Shown piece after piece: positions 17,271 through 25,399 of a DNA stretch of 64,000 nt (its first letter is position 1; the number at the start of each line of letters is the position of its first letter). The position numbers and the translations under genes were made by a program. A model generated the notes under the pieces. It was not told the DNA's origin, did not search any database, and saw only the letters and a list, made by a program, of their open reading frames with translations. This stretch comes from Sphingomonas sp. TREG-RG-20F-R18-01 (GTDB taxonomy: Bacteria > Pseudomonadota > Alphaproteobacteria > Sphingomonadales > Sphingomonadaceae), in assembly GCF_022662475.1 (NCBI RefSeq), contig NZ_JAKNQQ010000001.1, positions 496,001 to 560,000 of the forward strand. The letters run 5' to 3'.

Positions 17271-17800
17271 TGAGTGATCGTTTCCATGATGCTGAGGTAG
17301 CGCCGCAGTGCAGCAGCGTCGTTCCGGGAAATCGGGACGTTAACGAAGCCGAGTTCCGCGCAGCGATGTTGAGCGGCTTGGCGCGCTGTTCGAACACGGC
17401 GGCAAAGAAGCGTTCGCTTGCTGGCGCGATGGACCTCTCGAGCAAGGGCTTGGAGAACATCCAGCTGCGCGGTGCTGTGCCCGGCCCGAAGCGTTTGTGG
17501 GATGCCACTGCGGCATGTCCGCACGCGCTGGACGATATTGCAGACCTGTATGGGTTCGAGCTCGTCCGGAAAAGCGGCGACACCGCGACAGACGGAAATG
17601 GTACTTTGCCGATCGCCACCCTTCTTGCGCTTGTCGCCGAAGCGGAGGCCCCAGGCAGCGAGGGTGGCAAGGTCAAGACTCACCGGGAACTGCTGCGGAT
17701 GGAACCGAACATCCGCCGAGTGCACGCGCTCACGGCGCAGTGGATCAAGGAAATCACCGACATACGCGCAGAGACGGGAATGCGCTCAATTCAGAACTGA
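17270..17800 (+). CDS. Early phage DNA-binding/regulatory protein candidate
   Basis: 176 aa. It begins MSDRFHDAEVAPQCSSVVPG; the centre NTAAKKRSLAGAMDLSSKGL with ENIQLRGAVPGPKRLW looks like a helix-turn-helix, in the position where lambda has cII. The C-terminal helix is MEPNIRRVHALTAQWIKEIT. A CII-like role is inferred from position only. A GTG three bases upstream is an alternative start. Confidence 0.5.
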   Translation: MSDRFHDAEVAPQCSSVVPGNRDVNEAEFRAAMLSGLARCSNTAAKKRSLAGAMDLSSKGLENIQLRGAVPGPKRLWDATAACPHALDDIADLYGFELVRKSGDTATDGNGTLPIATLLALVAEAEAPGSEGGKVKTHRELLRMEPNIRRVHALTAQWIKEITDIRAETGMRSIQN

Positions 17801-17838
17801 GGATCAACGCCGGCGCTACCGGCAGGGAGTAAACGACA

Positions 17839-17994
17839 ATGCCGAACACCACCCCTGCGGTGGCGACGATGGTCGCTTCCGCGAACGACAAACCGCGCCC
17901 GGCTCGACCGGCATCGTTCAGGCTGCTGCCTGTTGCGAACAAGGCGATCGCCGGCTGGAACGAGCGCCTCCAGGTCTGGGCGGAGGCAGCGTAA
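17839..17994 (+). CDS. Small phage hypothetical protein
   Basis: 51 aa (MPNTTPAVATMVASANDKPR start, ending NERLQVWAEAA). GGGAG lies at a good distance before the ATG, and the TAA overlaps the next ATG, which supports translation. Function unknown. Confidence 0.5.
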   Translation: MPNTTPAVATMVASANDKPRPARPASFRLLPVANKAIAGWNERLQVWAEAA

Positions 17995-18827
17995 TGGCGC
18001 ATGCTCGGATCATTCAGCAGCAGATGCTCGACTGGATCGGCAACAGCATCGCTCTGCGCAGCGCGCTGCCGACTGATGCGCAGATCGTCGATCGCTTCAA
18101 CCTTCCCGGCGTTGAATCGGCGCGCTCGCTTTTGGCGGACCTAGCCGACGCAGGCGAGATCACGATCAAGGGCTTCGGTCCCTCTCGCACGATCACCATG
18201 GGGCGGAATGCTCGCTCTTTCGAGGCTGCGCGCCGCCCGACCCCGGCGGTCGTTGCTCGAATTGGCGGCAAGCGCGCCGATGACGAGAAGGTGCAGATCG
18301 ACACGACGGCCGCTCGCATCCGCGCGATCGTCGCGCGCGGCAAGGCGGCCGTGGCCGAACCCGCGGCCGCGGTAATCCCCGCGCCGGTGTCCGATCCAGT
18401 TGCCGCCGAGGTCGTGCCGGCACCCCCGCCCGAAACACCCGTTGTCGTCGAGCAGCTTGAGGTCGCGCCCGTCGCGCCTGAACAGCAGACGCAACTTCAG
18501 ATCGAGCGCCTGCCAACGGCCCCGGGTCGCGCGCCGACGCGGCAGGAAACAGCAATCGCGCCGCGCGACACGCGCCGGCAGCTCAACATCCACTTCCCGC
18601 ACGACCAGTTCGACAAGCTCACTGCGCTGGCCAACGGCGCGGGATCGTCGGCAGCGGCGTTTGCCCGGGCCACGTTGATCAGCTGCCTCGATCGGAAGCC
18701 CCGCGTCCCCGCGGCGGTGACTGCGGCGGCGCTGCGCGAGAAAGCCCCGGTCGTCGACTTCGCCCATCGGATGATGGCCCTCGGCCTCGCCGCTTACGAC
18801 CACGAGCGCTCAGGAGGCGCAGCATAA
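17994..18827 (+). CDS. Phage protein with winged-helix-like N-terminus
   Basis: 277 aa. Residues 1-60 (RIIQQQMLDWIGNSIALRSA, then PTDAQIVDRFNLPGVESARS) look like a GntR-type winged helix. A long Pro/Ala/Val-rich linker (about 115-180) leads to a C-terminal alpha/beta domain, RRQLNIHFPHDQFDKLTALA. A DNA-binding early protein is likely; the partner is unknown. Both ends overlap neighbours. Confidence 0.5.
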   Translation: MAHARIIQQQMLDWIGNSIALRSALPTDAQIVDRFNLPGVESARSLLADLADAGEITIKGFGPSRTITMGRNARSFEAARRPTPAVVARIGGKRADDEKVQIDTTAARIRAIVARGKAAVAEPAAAVIPAPVSDPVAAEVVPAPPPETPVVVEQLEVAPVAPEQQTQLQIERLPTAPGRAPTRQETAIAPRDTRRQLNIHFPHDQFDKLTALANGAGSSAAAFARATLISCLDRKPRVPAAVTAAALREKAPVVDFAHRMMALGLAAYDHERSGGAA

Positions 18828-19006
18828 TGCCCGACCACATCGATATGGCCGTTGAAATCAGCGACCTTTACCTCGAGCGCAGAATCCGCGCCGCGCGCCA
18901 GCCCGTCCCGATCGGCGTCCCCGGCGAGTGCGAGCAGTGCTATGAGGACAGCCCTCGCCTGGTCGGCGGGCGCTGCGCCCCGTGCCGTGATGGGAAGCGC
19001 CGGTGA
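18827..19006 (+). CDS. TraR/DksA-type zinc-finger protein
   Basis: 59 aa. The Cys4 finger CEQC...CAPC in GECEQCYEDSPRLVGGRCAP is that of short phage-borne TraR/DksA relatives. Full-length members act on the RNA polymerase secondary channel; this one has only the finger and a short N-terminal helix. Start and stop overlap both neighbours (TAATG and GTGA). Confidence 0.75.
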   Translation: MPDHIDMAVEISDLYLERRIRAARQPVPIGVPGECEQCYEDSPRLVGGRCAPCRDGKRR

Positions 19007-19566
19007 ACGTGCCCACTGCCCCCGCGCGCGTCTGCATCGCCGAAGGTTGCACCACGACGATCAGCCGCACCTCGAAGGGCCGCTGCCGTCCCTGTTCGAC
19101 CAAACGGCTACATGACGACCCCGAGATCGTCGCGCGGCGGGCAGCTGCGCGCATCGCCTATCACGCACAGCCGGGTGTGAAGGAAGCCCAGCGCGATCGC
19201 TTGGCCACCGCGATCGCCAACCTGTCCGAGGACGCCATCGAGCGCCGTCGCGCGCATGCGCGCAAGGTAGTTGCCGAGCGTCTTCATACGCCCGAGGCTC
19301 AGGCCAAGGCACTGGCGAAGCGTTGCGAGCCGGAGGCCATGGCAAAGCGCGCGCGGTCGATCGCTCATAAGGCTATGCCCTGGCTGCCGGATCATCTGAT
19401 CGAAACCTACCGCGAGTTGACGCGCAAGGGCACGCCGAAGGACGCAGCGCGCGCGGCGCTCGAGCCGGAGATCCCCGGCACCGCCGCACACACGGCGCGC
19501 GTCCTGGCCAACTTCACTGATGCCCAGCGCATCCGCGCCGAGCGCGAGCGGGCGCAGGCATACTGA
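19003..19566 (+). CDS. Phage protein, N-terminal Cys cluster, helical body
   Basis: 187 aa from a GTG overlapping the TGA upstream. RVCIAEGCTTTISRTSKGRC plus RPC gives a Cys4-type knuckle at residues 9-32; the rest is a long basic, Ala-rich helical region repeating short motifs such as HARKVVAERL and AKALAKRCEPEAMAKRARS. A nucleic-acid-binding early protein is likely. Family not recognised. Confidence 0.5.
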   Translation: MNVPTAPARVCIAEGCTTTISRTSKGRCRPCSTKRLHDDPEIVARRAAARIAYHAQPGVKEAQRDRLATAIANLSEDAIERRRAHARKVVAERLHTPEAQAKALAKRCEPEAMAKRARSIAHKAMPWLPDHLIETYRELTRKGTPKDAARAALEPEIPGTAAHTARVLANFTDAQRIRAERERAQAY

Positions 19567-19892
19567 TGCGCAGGGTCATTCTCGAAAGCCCCTATGCGGG
19601 CGACGTCGAGCGGAACGTGGCGTACGCTCGCGCCTGTTTGGCGGACAGCCTGGCGCGCGGCGAGGCCCCGATCGCGAGCCACCTGCTCTACACCCAGCCC
19701 GGCGTCCTCGACGACAGCAAGCCCGGGGAACGGGCACACGGTATCGCGGCGGGGCTCGCGTGGAAGTCTGTGGCTGATGCCCAGGTCTTCTACGTCGATC
19801 TCGGCTGGTCAAACGGCATGTGCGCAGCAGCTGGGGCCGTACCGTTTGAAGCGGTCGAATGCCGCCGCCTCGGTGGGGAGTGGGCCGCATGA
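19566..19892 (+). CDS. DUF7768 family protein (deoxyribosyltransferase-like fold)
   Basis: 108 aa. RRVILESPYAGDVERNVAYA, then RACLADSLARGEAPIASHLL and LTQPGVLDD-type sequence, is the short phage family that resembles nucleoside 2-deoxyribosyltransferases. WKSVADAQVFYVDLGWSNGM completes it. A nucleotide-related role is possible, without proof. Overlaps both neighbours. Confidence 0.72.
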   Translation: MRRVILESPYAGDVERNVAYARACLADSLARGEAPIASHLLYTQPGVLDDSKPGERAHGIAAGLAWKSVADAQVFYVDLGWSNGMCAAAGAVPFEAVECRRLGGEWAA

Positions 19893-20521
19893 CTGCGGGC
19901 AACGTCGCTCAGAACCATCGGTCGACCTCGTTCGAGCGTGCAGCGCAGGACTGGTACGTCGAGCCGCGCTTCTGCGTCGAGCAGCTGGCGGATGCCGTGT
20001 CGTTCGAGGGTCACACAATCTGGGATCCATGCTGCGGCAGCGGGAACATCACCGACACGTTCGCCGACCGCGGCCATGCCGTCATAGCGACGGACATCGT
20101 CGACCGCGGTGCGCGTCGCTTCCGCGAGATCTGGGACGCGACCAGCAGTGGAGCACCGCTATGCGTCCCGACGGGCGCGCGGGTGTCCGTCGTCATGAAC
20201 CCGCCGTTCAACCGCGCCGAGGCGATCGTTCGACAGATGCTCAAGCTCGCTGACTATCGCGTCGCGGTCCTGCAGCAGCTGTCGTTCCTCGCCAGCGCAG
20301 GCCGGTGGGCCCTGTTCGACGAGTTCCCGCCGAGCGACGTCCTCATTCTCAGCAAGCGCCCGAGCATGCCGCCTGGCCACCTGATCGCCGAGCTTGGCGA
20401 TAAGGCCTTTCGCGGCGGCGTGACTGACTTCTGCTGGATCGTCTGGAGCCGCCCGCATGACCGCGAAACGCGCGTGCGCTGGCTGCCGCCAAAACCAATC
20501 ACCAAGGGAGAACTGCTGTGA
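19889..20521 (+). CDS. Phage DNA (adenine-type) methyltransferase
   Basis: 210 aa. Motif I IWDPCCGSGNITDTFADRG and the catalytic NPPF (VVMNPPFNRAEAIVRQ) mark an amino-group (N6-adenine or N4-cytosine) AdoMet methyltransferase of the small phage type. The C-terminus has WIVWSRPHDRETRVRWLPP. No partner nuclease is adjacent. Its start overlaps the gene before and its TGA overlaps the GTG of the clamp gene, so both are translated together. Confidence 0.82.
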   Translation: MTAGNVAQNHRSTSFERAAQDWYVEPRFCVEQLADAVSFEGHTIWDPCCGSGNITDTFADRGHAVIATDIVDRGARRFREIWDATSSGAPLCVPTGARVSVVMNPPFNRAEAIVRQMLKLADYRVAVLQQLSFLASAGRWALFDEFPPSDVLILSKRPSMPPGHLIAELGDKAFRGGVTDFCWIVWSRPHDRETRVRWLPPKPITKGELL

Positions 20522-21690
20522 ATATCCAAGTGAAGTCTGCCGACTTCCGGCGCGCGATCGTGCTCGCCGGCAAGGTCATCGAACGGCGGCACGTGATTCC
20601 GATCCTCAGCATGGTACGATGCCACGCTAACGGGTCGTTCCAGGCGACCGGCACCGATCTCGATATGTCGCTGACCGCAACGGTGGCGCGCATCCCGGGC
20701 CCCGGCGGCGACTTCGTCATGCAGTCCCCGAAGAACGTCGTCTCGGCTCTCTCGGCAGCTGGCGGCGACACGGTCTCGGCGTGGCCTGAGGACGGCAAGG
20801 TCGCATTGGCGTCGGGTCCGCTGACCATTGCAGTGGGAACGCTGCCAACCGACGACTTCCCCTCGGATATGGAGCGGACCATCACGCCGGCCTTCTCGGC
20901 GACGCTGTCGCGCGACCATATGGACGTGCTCGCCCGGGTTGCCGACGCCATGTCGAGCGAAGAGACCCGCTACTATCTCAACGGCCTGCACCTTCGCTCG
21001 ATCGGTGACACCACGATCCGAGCCGAGGCGACCGACGGCCATCGGATGTATTTCGCCGACATCGAACTGCCGGATGCAGCTGGCACCTTGCCGACTAACT
21101 GCATCATCCCGCGCAAGGCGGTGGCCCTTCTGTTCGACCTTGCGAAATCCGCAGACGACGGTGTGCGGCTGGCAATCGGTCCCGCACTGGCGAGCAACCA
21201 TATCGAGGGCACCGCTCCAGAAGCGGTCGGCGCGCCGCGGTTGAGCGTCAGCATCCGCGAGCGCGCTGCCGAGGTCACCTTCCAGTCGAAGCTCATCGAT
21301 GGGACCTTCCCCGACGTGTCGCGGATCATCCCGACGGCGGGCAAGCGACAGTTCCTCTTCCAGTTGCCTGATCTCCGCCGCGCGATCGCAGCGATATCGG
21401 GGCACTCGTCGACGGTGCGGGCCACCCGGATCACCCTGGCAGAAGGCGGAACGGCGAAGATATCGGCGGCTTTCATCGACATCGGCCTCTCCGCCGAGGT
21501 CATCGTGCCGTGCCAGCACACTTCGCCCGGTTTCGAGATCGGCTACAACGGCAAGTACCTGTCCTCGGTGATCGGATCATGCCGCGGAAGCGAGATCCTC
21601 TTCGACGTCGAGGATCCGTCGACCCCCGGTCTCGTGCGCGACCCAGCTGACACCGCCTGGACCGCTGTCCTGATGCCGCTGCGCCTCTGA
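20518..21690 (+). CDS. dnaN: DNA polymerase III beta clamp, phage-encoded
   Basis: 390 aa, near the 366-aa length usual for bacterial beta. Three clamp folds can be followed: [20 protein letters not shown] at the start, [30 protein letters not shown] and ATDGHRMYF in the second, and [20 protein letters not shown] in the third. It ends VLMPLRL, as host clamps do. A processivity ring for polymerase and repair partners. No DNA polymerase gene is present in the window, so it must serve host Pol III, or compete with host DnaN. Confidence 0.9.
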   Translation: MNIQVKSADFRRAIVLAGKVIERRHVIPILSMVRCHANGSFQATGTDLDMSLTATVARIPGPGGDFVMQSPKNVVSALSAAGGDTVSAWPEDGKVALASGPLTIAVGTLPTDDFPSDMERTITPAFSATLSRDHMDVLARVADAMSSEETRYYLNGLHLRSIGDTTIRAEATDGHRMYFADIELPDAAGTLPTNCIIPRKAVALLFDLAKSADDGVRLAIGPALASNHIEGTAPEAVGAPRLSVSIRERAAEVTFQSKLIDGTFPDVSRIIPTAGKRQFLFQLPDLRRAIAAISGHSSTVRATRITLAEGGTAKISAAFIDIGLSAEVIVPCQHTSPGFEIGYNGKYLSSVIGSCRGSEILFDVEDPSTPGLVRDPADTAWTAVLMPLRL

Positions 21691-21731
21691 CGCGACCGCA
21701 CCTCGACTGACACCACCCAAGGGAGATTACC

Positions 21732-22010
21732 ATGACGACCAAACTAAACCTCGGCGACAAGGCTCGCCACGCAATCACCGGACTCGAGGGCATCGTAACG
21801 GCTCGCGTCGAATACCTCACCGGCTGCGCGCAGGTGTCGTTGCAGCCGCAGGGTCTGACCGATCAGGGCAAGCCGTTCGAGTCGTTCTATTTCGACGAGC
21901 CGTATGTCGACCTTGTCGAGCCCCAGTCGGTGGCCAATCGGACGCCTGGGCGCACCAACGGCGCAACCGCCGCGCCGGGCCGCAACGGCAACACGCCCGC
22001 CCCGCGCTGA
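21732..22010 (+). CDS. Conserved phage protein
   Basis: 92 aa. [20 protein letters not shown], then [18 protein letters not shown] is a small SH3-like beta barrel frequent in phage genomes, followed by a disordered Gly/Pro/Asn tail. GGGAG precedes the ATG. Role unknown. Confidence 0.65.
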   Translation: MTTKLNLGDKARHAITGLEGIVTARVEYLTGCAQVSLQPQGLTDQGKPFESFYFDEPYVDLVEPQSVANRTPGRTNGATAAPGRNGNTPAPR

Positions 22011-22033
22011 TCCAAACCACAGGGAGAATTACC

Positions 22034-22273
22034 ATGAGCGAGACCATTGCAGCCGACCAGTTGCGCCTTCTGATCGAACGGATCGAGCGCCTCGAGGAAG
22101 AGAAGAAGGGTATCAGCGAGGACATCAAGGACGTCTACGGGGAGGCCAAATCGACGGGCTTCGACGTCAAGACGATCAAGGAGATCGTCCGCCTTCGCAA
22201 AATGGAGAAACACCACCGCGACGAGGCTGAGGCGATGCTCGAGACCTACAAGCAGGCGCTTGGGCTGGCCTGA
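22034..22273 (+). CDS. DUF2312/GapR-family nucleoid protein
   Basis: 79 aa. [20 protein letters not shown] followed by [20 protein letters not shown] is the GapR signature: coiled-coil dimer plus basic helices that encircle overtwisted DNA ahead of forks and polymerases. The family is nearly confined to alphaproteobacteria and their phages. The phage copy sits between clamp and replication genes, which fits a role in phage DNA replication or nucleoid takeover. Confidence 0.9.
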   Translation: MSETIAADQLRLLIERIERLEEEKKGISEDIKDVYGEAKSTGFDVKTIKEIVRLRKMEKHHRDEAEAMLETYKQALGLA

Positions 22274-22482
22274 TGGGTCTGCTGGCCTCTCTATTCCTGT
22301 CCGAGCAGGAACGCAGCGCGCGGGCGCGGCGGCGGGCGCTGGAGGCCGAGCTCGACGCTCGTCTCCAGCGCCGGAAGGCCAGCCGCGCCATCCTCAACGA
22401 ACGCGCGCGGATCGGCGCGGCAACCAAGGTCCACGAGCAGGTCGCCCGCGACCCGCTGCTCAACGAACAGGTCATTTTCTAG
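22273..22482 (+). CDS. Small coiled-coil phage protein
   Basis: 69 aa. [20 protein letters not shown], then Arg/Ala-rich helices to DPLLNEQVIF. The start overlaps the GapR-like stop, so the two are translationally coupled. Basic helical protein of unknown function. Confidence 0.55.
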   Translation: MGLLASLFLSEQERSARARRRALEAELDARLQRRKASRAILNERARIGAATKVHEQVARDPLLNEQVIF

Positions 22483-22483
22483 G

Positions 22484-23200
22484 GTGGGCGTAATCTCTAC
22501 AGCAGTGAAGCACCTGCTCGCCGCCGGCATTACCGGCGACGCGCTCGTGGCAGCTATTGCCGAAATGGAGACGAACACGGCTGCCGCCGCGGAGCCTGTG
22601 CGCGATGCGGCGGCAGACCGTCGCCGCGAATGGGATCGTGACAGGCGGCGTAAGGAACGGGCGGCGGCGAAGGCAAAAACGTCCACCGTATCCGACGGAT
22701 GTCCACCGGACTCCGCAGACAATGCGGACATTCCCTCCCCCGCTCCCCCTCCCCTTTTTTCCCCCCATACCCCCCAAATAACCCCACCCCCACACCCCCT
22801 CCCGGATGAGAATCACGCGAGCCCTCGCGAGGCGGCTCGACCGGTTGCAGACAAACCGAGGTGGCCCAAGGCTTCGCCCCCGCCGCCCGGCGTCAGCGCC
22901 GACCAGTGGGCCGGTTTCATCGCTCACCGTCTCGCCAAGCGGCAGCCGCTCACGCCGCGTGCTTACGACCTCCTCATTGGCAAGCTGGCCAGGTCTAGTT
23001 CGGACGAATGGCCGCCTGGCAGGATCATCGACACGATCGTCGAACGTGGTTGGATCGCGTTCGAAATGGACTGGATTTTGAAGGGTACGACGAATGGCAA
23101 ACGATCTCACCACGACCGACCGAGCGGCCCAATCGAAAGCCGTCGGCGCTTTCGCGAACAGCACGATGTGGAACCTGACCTCGGCTATGGCCCAAGCTGA
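22484..23200 (+). CDS. O-like replication protein candidate
   Basis: 238 aa from a GTG. The N-terminal helix ISTAVKHLLAAGITGDALVA and a strongly basic stretch (RRREWDRDRRRKERAAAKAK) lead to a 30-residue Pro-rich linker encoded by the C-rich tract, then a globular C-terminus (GVSADQWAGFIAHRLAKRQP; PGRIIDTIVERGWIAFEMDW). Length, charge and place (between GapR-like and the next early gene) suggest the replication initiator or helicase loader. It overlaps the next gene by 107 bp in another frame. Confidence 0.55.
   Translation: MGVISTAVKHLLAAGITGDALVAAIAEMETNTAAAAEPVRDAAADRRREWDRDRRRKERAAAKAKTSTVSDGCPPDSADNADIPSPAPPPLFSPHTPQITPPPHPLPDENHASPREAARPVADKPRWPKASPPPPGVSADQWAGFIAHRLAKRQPLTPRAYDLLIGKLARSSSDEWPPGRIIDTIVERGWIAFEMDWILKGTTNGKRSHHDRPSGPIESRRRFREQHDVEPDLGYGPS
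22681..22803 (+). other. C-rich tract with short direct repeats; candidate replication origin
   Basis: Inside the O-like gene, GTCCACCG occurs at 22681 and again 20 bp later. From about 22733 to 22803 the plus strand is almost pure pyrimidine, with many C runs, and codes the Pro linker. The G-rich complement could form quadruplexes. Lambda's ori lies inside gene O in the same way; here it is inference. Confidence 0.4.
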
Positions 23201-23783
23201 TGGCGTGGACGTCGTCGCGGTGCTGGCGGGATACGAGCGCGGACTGATGCCGCTGGCTGAAGCAGAACCGAAGGGCCGGTCCCTGCGCGATCCCAGCGCC
23301 GCCGGTGCCCTGACGACACTGCTTGGCGATGATCTGGCGATGCTCGCAACGAAGATCGCGCCAACCCTCGCGACCGACCAAGCAGATGCCTGGATCAAGG
23401 TCATGTGCGTGGCGCTGTCCGATTTGCCCGGCAGGGTGGCGCGCGAGGCCGCAACTGCAGCGCTGCATCGGCCCATGAAGTTCTTGAACGAGGTGGAGTC
23501 TGTGATCCGCGACGAAGCGGCAGCGATCACGGTTCGGCATTCTGTGGCGTTGCGCCGCCTGAAGCAGATGGCAGACGCGATCGCGCGCGCCAGCATGCCA
23601 TCGACTACCCTGCCCGATGACGACGTCAGCACCGGACCGATGCCGCTGGCGCGGATCCGCGCTCTGAGCCGCCTCGAGGGTTGGCCCGCCTTCAAGAAGA
23701 TCGGGTTGTCGACCGGTAGCTTTACGGAGGACGAGATTGACGCGGCGCTGTCCGAGCCCGTCGAGCAGGCGCAAGCCGCATGA
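23094..23783 (+). CDS. Early phage protein (replication partner candidate)
   Basis: 229 aa, helical: AAQSKAVGAFANSTMWNLTS, then ADGVDVVAVLAGYERGLMPL, and a C-terminal part RLEGWPAFKKIGLSTGSFTE. Not recognised. It starts within the O-like gene, the arrangement of a P-like partner or loader, but no ATPase motif is visible. Its stop overlaps the NusG-like start. Confidence 0.5.
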   Translation: MANDLTTTDRAAQSKAVGAFANSTMWNLTSAMAQADGVDVVAVLAGYERGLMPLAEAEPKGRSLRDPSAAGALTTLLGDDLAMLATKIAPTLATDQADAWIKVMCVALSDLPGRVAREAATAALHRPMKFLNEVESVIRDEAAAITVRHSVALRRLKQMADAIARASMPSTTLPDDDVSTGPMPLARIRALSRLEGWPAFKKIGLSTGSFTEDEIDAALSEPVEQAQAA

Positions 23784-24415
23784 CGGCGACGCGGGCATTC
23801 AATTCAGTATCAAGGTTCAAGGGGTGGGATATGAGTAGGAAGGCAGCACGGCGCAGGAACGATACGGACTGGTGCATCCTGCGCACCTCGGGCGGCCGGA
23901 CGCTCAACCTAGCCCGCTCGCTCGCCGAGGCGGGCTTTGACGTTTGGACGCCTCAAGAGACGTTGTCTCGCCGCGTCCCTCGGAAGAAGACTGTGGTTGA
24001 TCGGGAGGTGGCAATTCTTCCGACATTCGTGTTCGCTCGCGCCGTACATATCCCAGACCTCGCCGCGGCGCTGGCCCTCCCGGCCAATCCGCACCCCTCG
24101 TTCTCGATCTTCCGGTATCTGGGCGACATTCCCCTGCTTGCCGACCGTGAGATGCGTAGCTTGCGCGAAGTCGAGGACGCGGCCAGGCTGCGGGTCCTGA
24201 AAAAGACGCGCAACGTGGTGCCGGTAGGCTCGACTGTAACGATGACCGAAGGCGCGTTTGCGGGGATGTCCGGCGTCGTGCGCAAGAGCGACGGAAAGTT
24301 CGCTCTCGTCGCGTTTGGTGGAGCATTTGAGGTGAATATTGCCTCTTTCCTCATCCGAACAGATGCAGTACAGGGTGGGCAGCCAAGCACTGGCACTGCC
24401 GCTATAGCGGCATAG
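23780..24415 (+). CDS. Phage NusG-like transcription factor
   Basis: 211 aa (or 194 from the ATG at 23831). An NGN domain begins NDTDWCILRTSGGRTLNLAR, followed by the FDVWTPQETLSRRVPRKKTV segment typical of NusG/RfaH N-domains. A KOW motif lies near residue 150-170 (VGSTVTMTEGAFAGMSGVVR). Such proteins bind the RNA polymerase clamp and change pausing or termination. It is the last gene of the rightward early operon, just before the late genes, where lambdoid phages keep the antiterminator Q. Confidence 0.85.
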   Translation: MTATRAFNSVSRFKGWDMSRKAARRRNDTDWCILRTSGGRTLNLARSLAEAGFDVWTPQETLSRRVPRKKTVVDREVAILPTFVFARAVHIPDLAAALALPANPHPSFSIFRYLGDIPLLADREMRSLREVEDAARLRVLKKTRNVVPVGSTVTMTEGAFAGMSGVVRKSDGKFALVAFGGAFEVNIASFLIRTDAVQGGQPSTGTAAIAA

Positions 24416-24464
24416 GCGAGTTAATCGGTCTGGCGCCCATGAGGTGGCCGCCCTCGCCGTCAAA

Positions 24465-24484
24465 TTAGAAGCATATGCTTCTAA
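24465..24484. promoter_or_regulatory. Perfect 20-bp palindrome, possible operator
   Basis: TTAGAAGCATATGCTTCTAA is its own reverse complement. It lies 50 bp after the NusG-like gene in an otherwise unfilled, AT-richer stretch. The size and perfect dyad are those of a MarR/TetR-class dimer site. There is no U-tract, so a terminator is less likely. Confidence 0.45.
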
Positions 24485-24700
24485 GGTTGTCCTACGGCAT
24501 GGCGATAACGCAATCCTAAGATCGGTTGGCTGACCGTTCCCTCCCTGGCGGTCAGCACACCACCGCACCCCAGCATGCGACGCAAGACATAGCTCAGTGC
24601 CCCCGTATTTGCGATCAGCTGACTGGCGGTCGGGAAGACGACCCGCGCGGCATGACCATCCGCCGCTTTAGTCATGCAAAGTATTGCTAACACTCCGCCA

Positions 24701-24901
24701 TTAAGCCAGCGGCGGCTCGGTGTAAGACAGGTTTATATCTATAAGTTGCTCAAGCGGAAATTTGGCGCTGTGTAAGCTTCCATCTTCAAACCAAACGCAG
24801 TGCGCTATACTGCTTGGCCATGGAGAATTCGACGTCAACGCACTGACCATCATGACCGGCCCACCATTCTGGTGAAATACAAACGAGTCGACCTGGATCA
24901 C
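24701..24901 (-). CDS. DUF2158 family protein (copy 2)
   Basis: 66 aa from a GTG at 24901. The core QNGGPVMMVSALTSNSPWPS, then CVWFEDGSLHSAKFPLEQL is the YodC/DUF2158 pattern (gly-gly-pro-met-V, CxWF, FxxxxL). Small beta-barrel proteins of unknown role, common on mobile elements. The start overlaps the stop of copy 1 (GTGA). Transcribed against the flanking early and late operons, in AT-richer DNA: probably moron cargo. Confidence 0.75.
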   Translation of the reverse strand: MIQVDSFVFHQNGGPVMMVSALTSNSPWPSSIAHCVWFEDGSLHSAKFPLEQLIDINLSYTEPPLA

Positions 24902-25098
24902 CGCAACAAGTCACTTGGCAGTCTGCAAAGTCTCAGGTCCGAGAGCAGCACAAAGACTTCCCTGAACTCGGATTCTTCGCGCCAAAGACAGCGAGCTGAT
25001 TGCCCACCAGTTTCGTCAAAAAGCATTTCGACAACGATCATAATTGGGCCGCCCGTAGCGCGTTGCACTAGGGACTCCACTCCTATTCTTCTCGACAT
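24898..25098 (-). CDS. DUF2158-like protein (copy 1)
   Basis: 66 aa from the ATG at 25098. VQRATGGPIMIVVEMLFDET and ARCLWREESEFREVFVLLSD follow the same pattern as its neighbour, but with Leu for Val/Gln at the Cys-x-Trp site and an insertion after it, so the pair has diverged. A longer frame to 25275 exists, but its extra N-terminus is basic and not family-like. Confidence 0.6.
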   Translation of the reverse strand: MSRRIGVESLVQRATGGPIMIVVEMLFDETGGQSARCLWREESEFREVFVLLSDLRLCRLPSDLLR

Positions 25099-25399
25099 CG
25101 AAAAAAAGCCCACGCGAAACAGTCGTTTACGCGGGTTCGCAAACCGGCAAACCCAAGTCAATGTACGGAATCGTACGTTTAGAATTGTTAACCTCATCAA
25201 TTTGATCGGTTTCCAAGGCATTGATTGCCGGCGGCTCGACCGTGCACGTAGCAACCCGTGACCGTGATATAACATGCTGATTTGTCATACCTTATACCTT
25301 AATCAGCGTACGGCGGCATAAGAACGGTCCGCGAGAGTGGCGTGTGTGACAACGAACGCCAAATTGATGTGATCGACCGACTGATTTTTAGGAATCCCG
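25099..25399. other. Unfilled 300-bp stretch before the late genes
   Basis: No convincing gene in either strand. It is relatively AT-rich and contains the short direct repeat ACCTTATACCTTAA (25288-25303). It must hold the promoter of the minus-strand DUF2158 pair and may hold the late promoter acted on by the NusG-like protein. Confidence 0.35.

Noticed and set aside
20254..21519. 421-aa minus-strand frame over the clamp gene
   Set aside because: Shadow of dnaN; no conserved motifs.
24481..24693. Minus-strand 70-aa frame downstream of the NusG-like gene
   Set aside because: No ribosome site, no recognisable pattern, and its end overlaps the 20-bp palindrome; kept out as probable chance frame.
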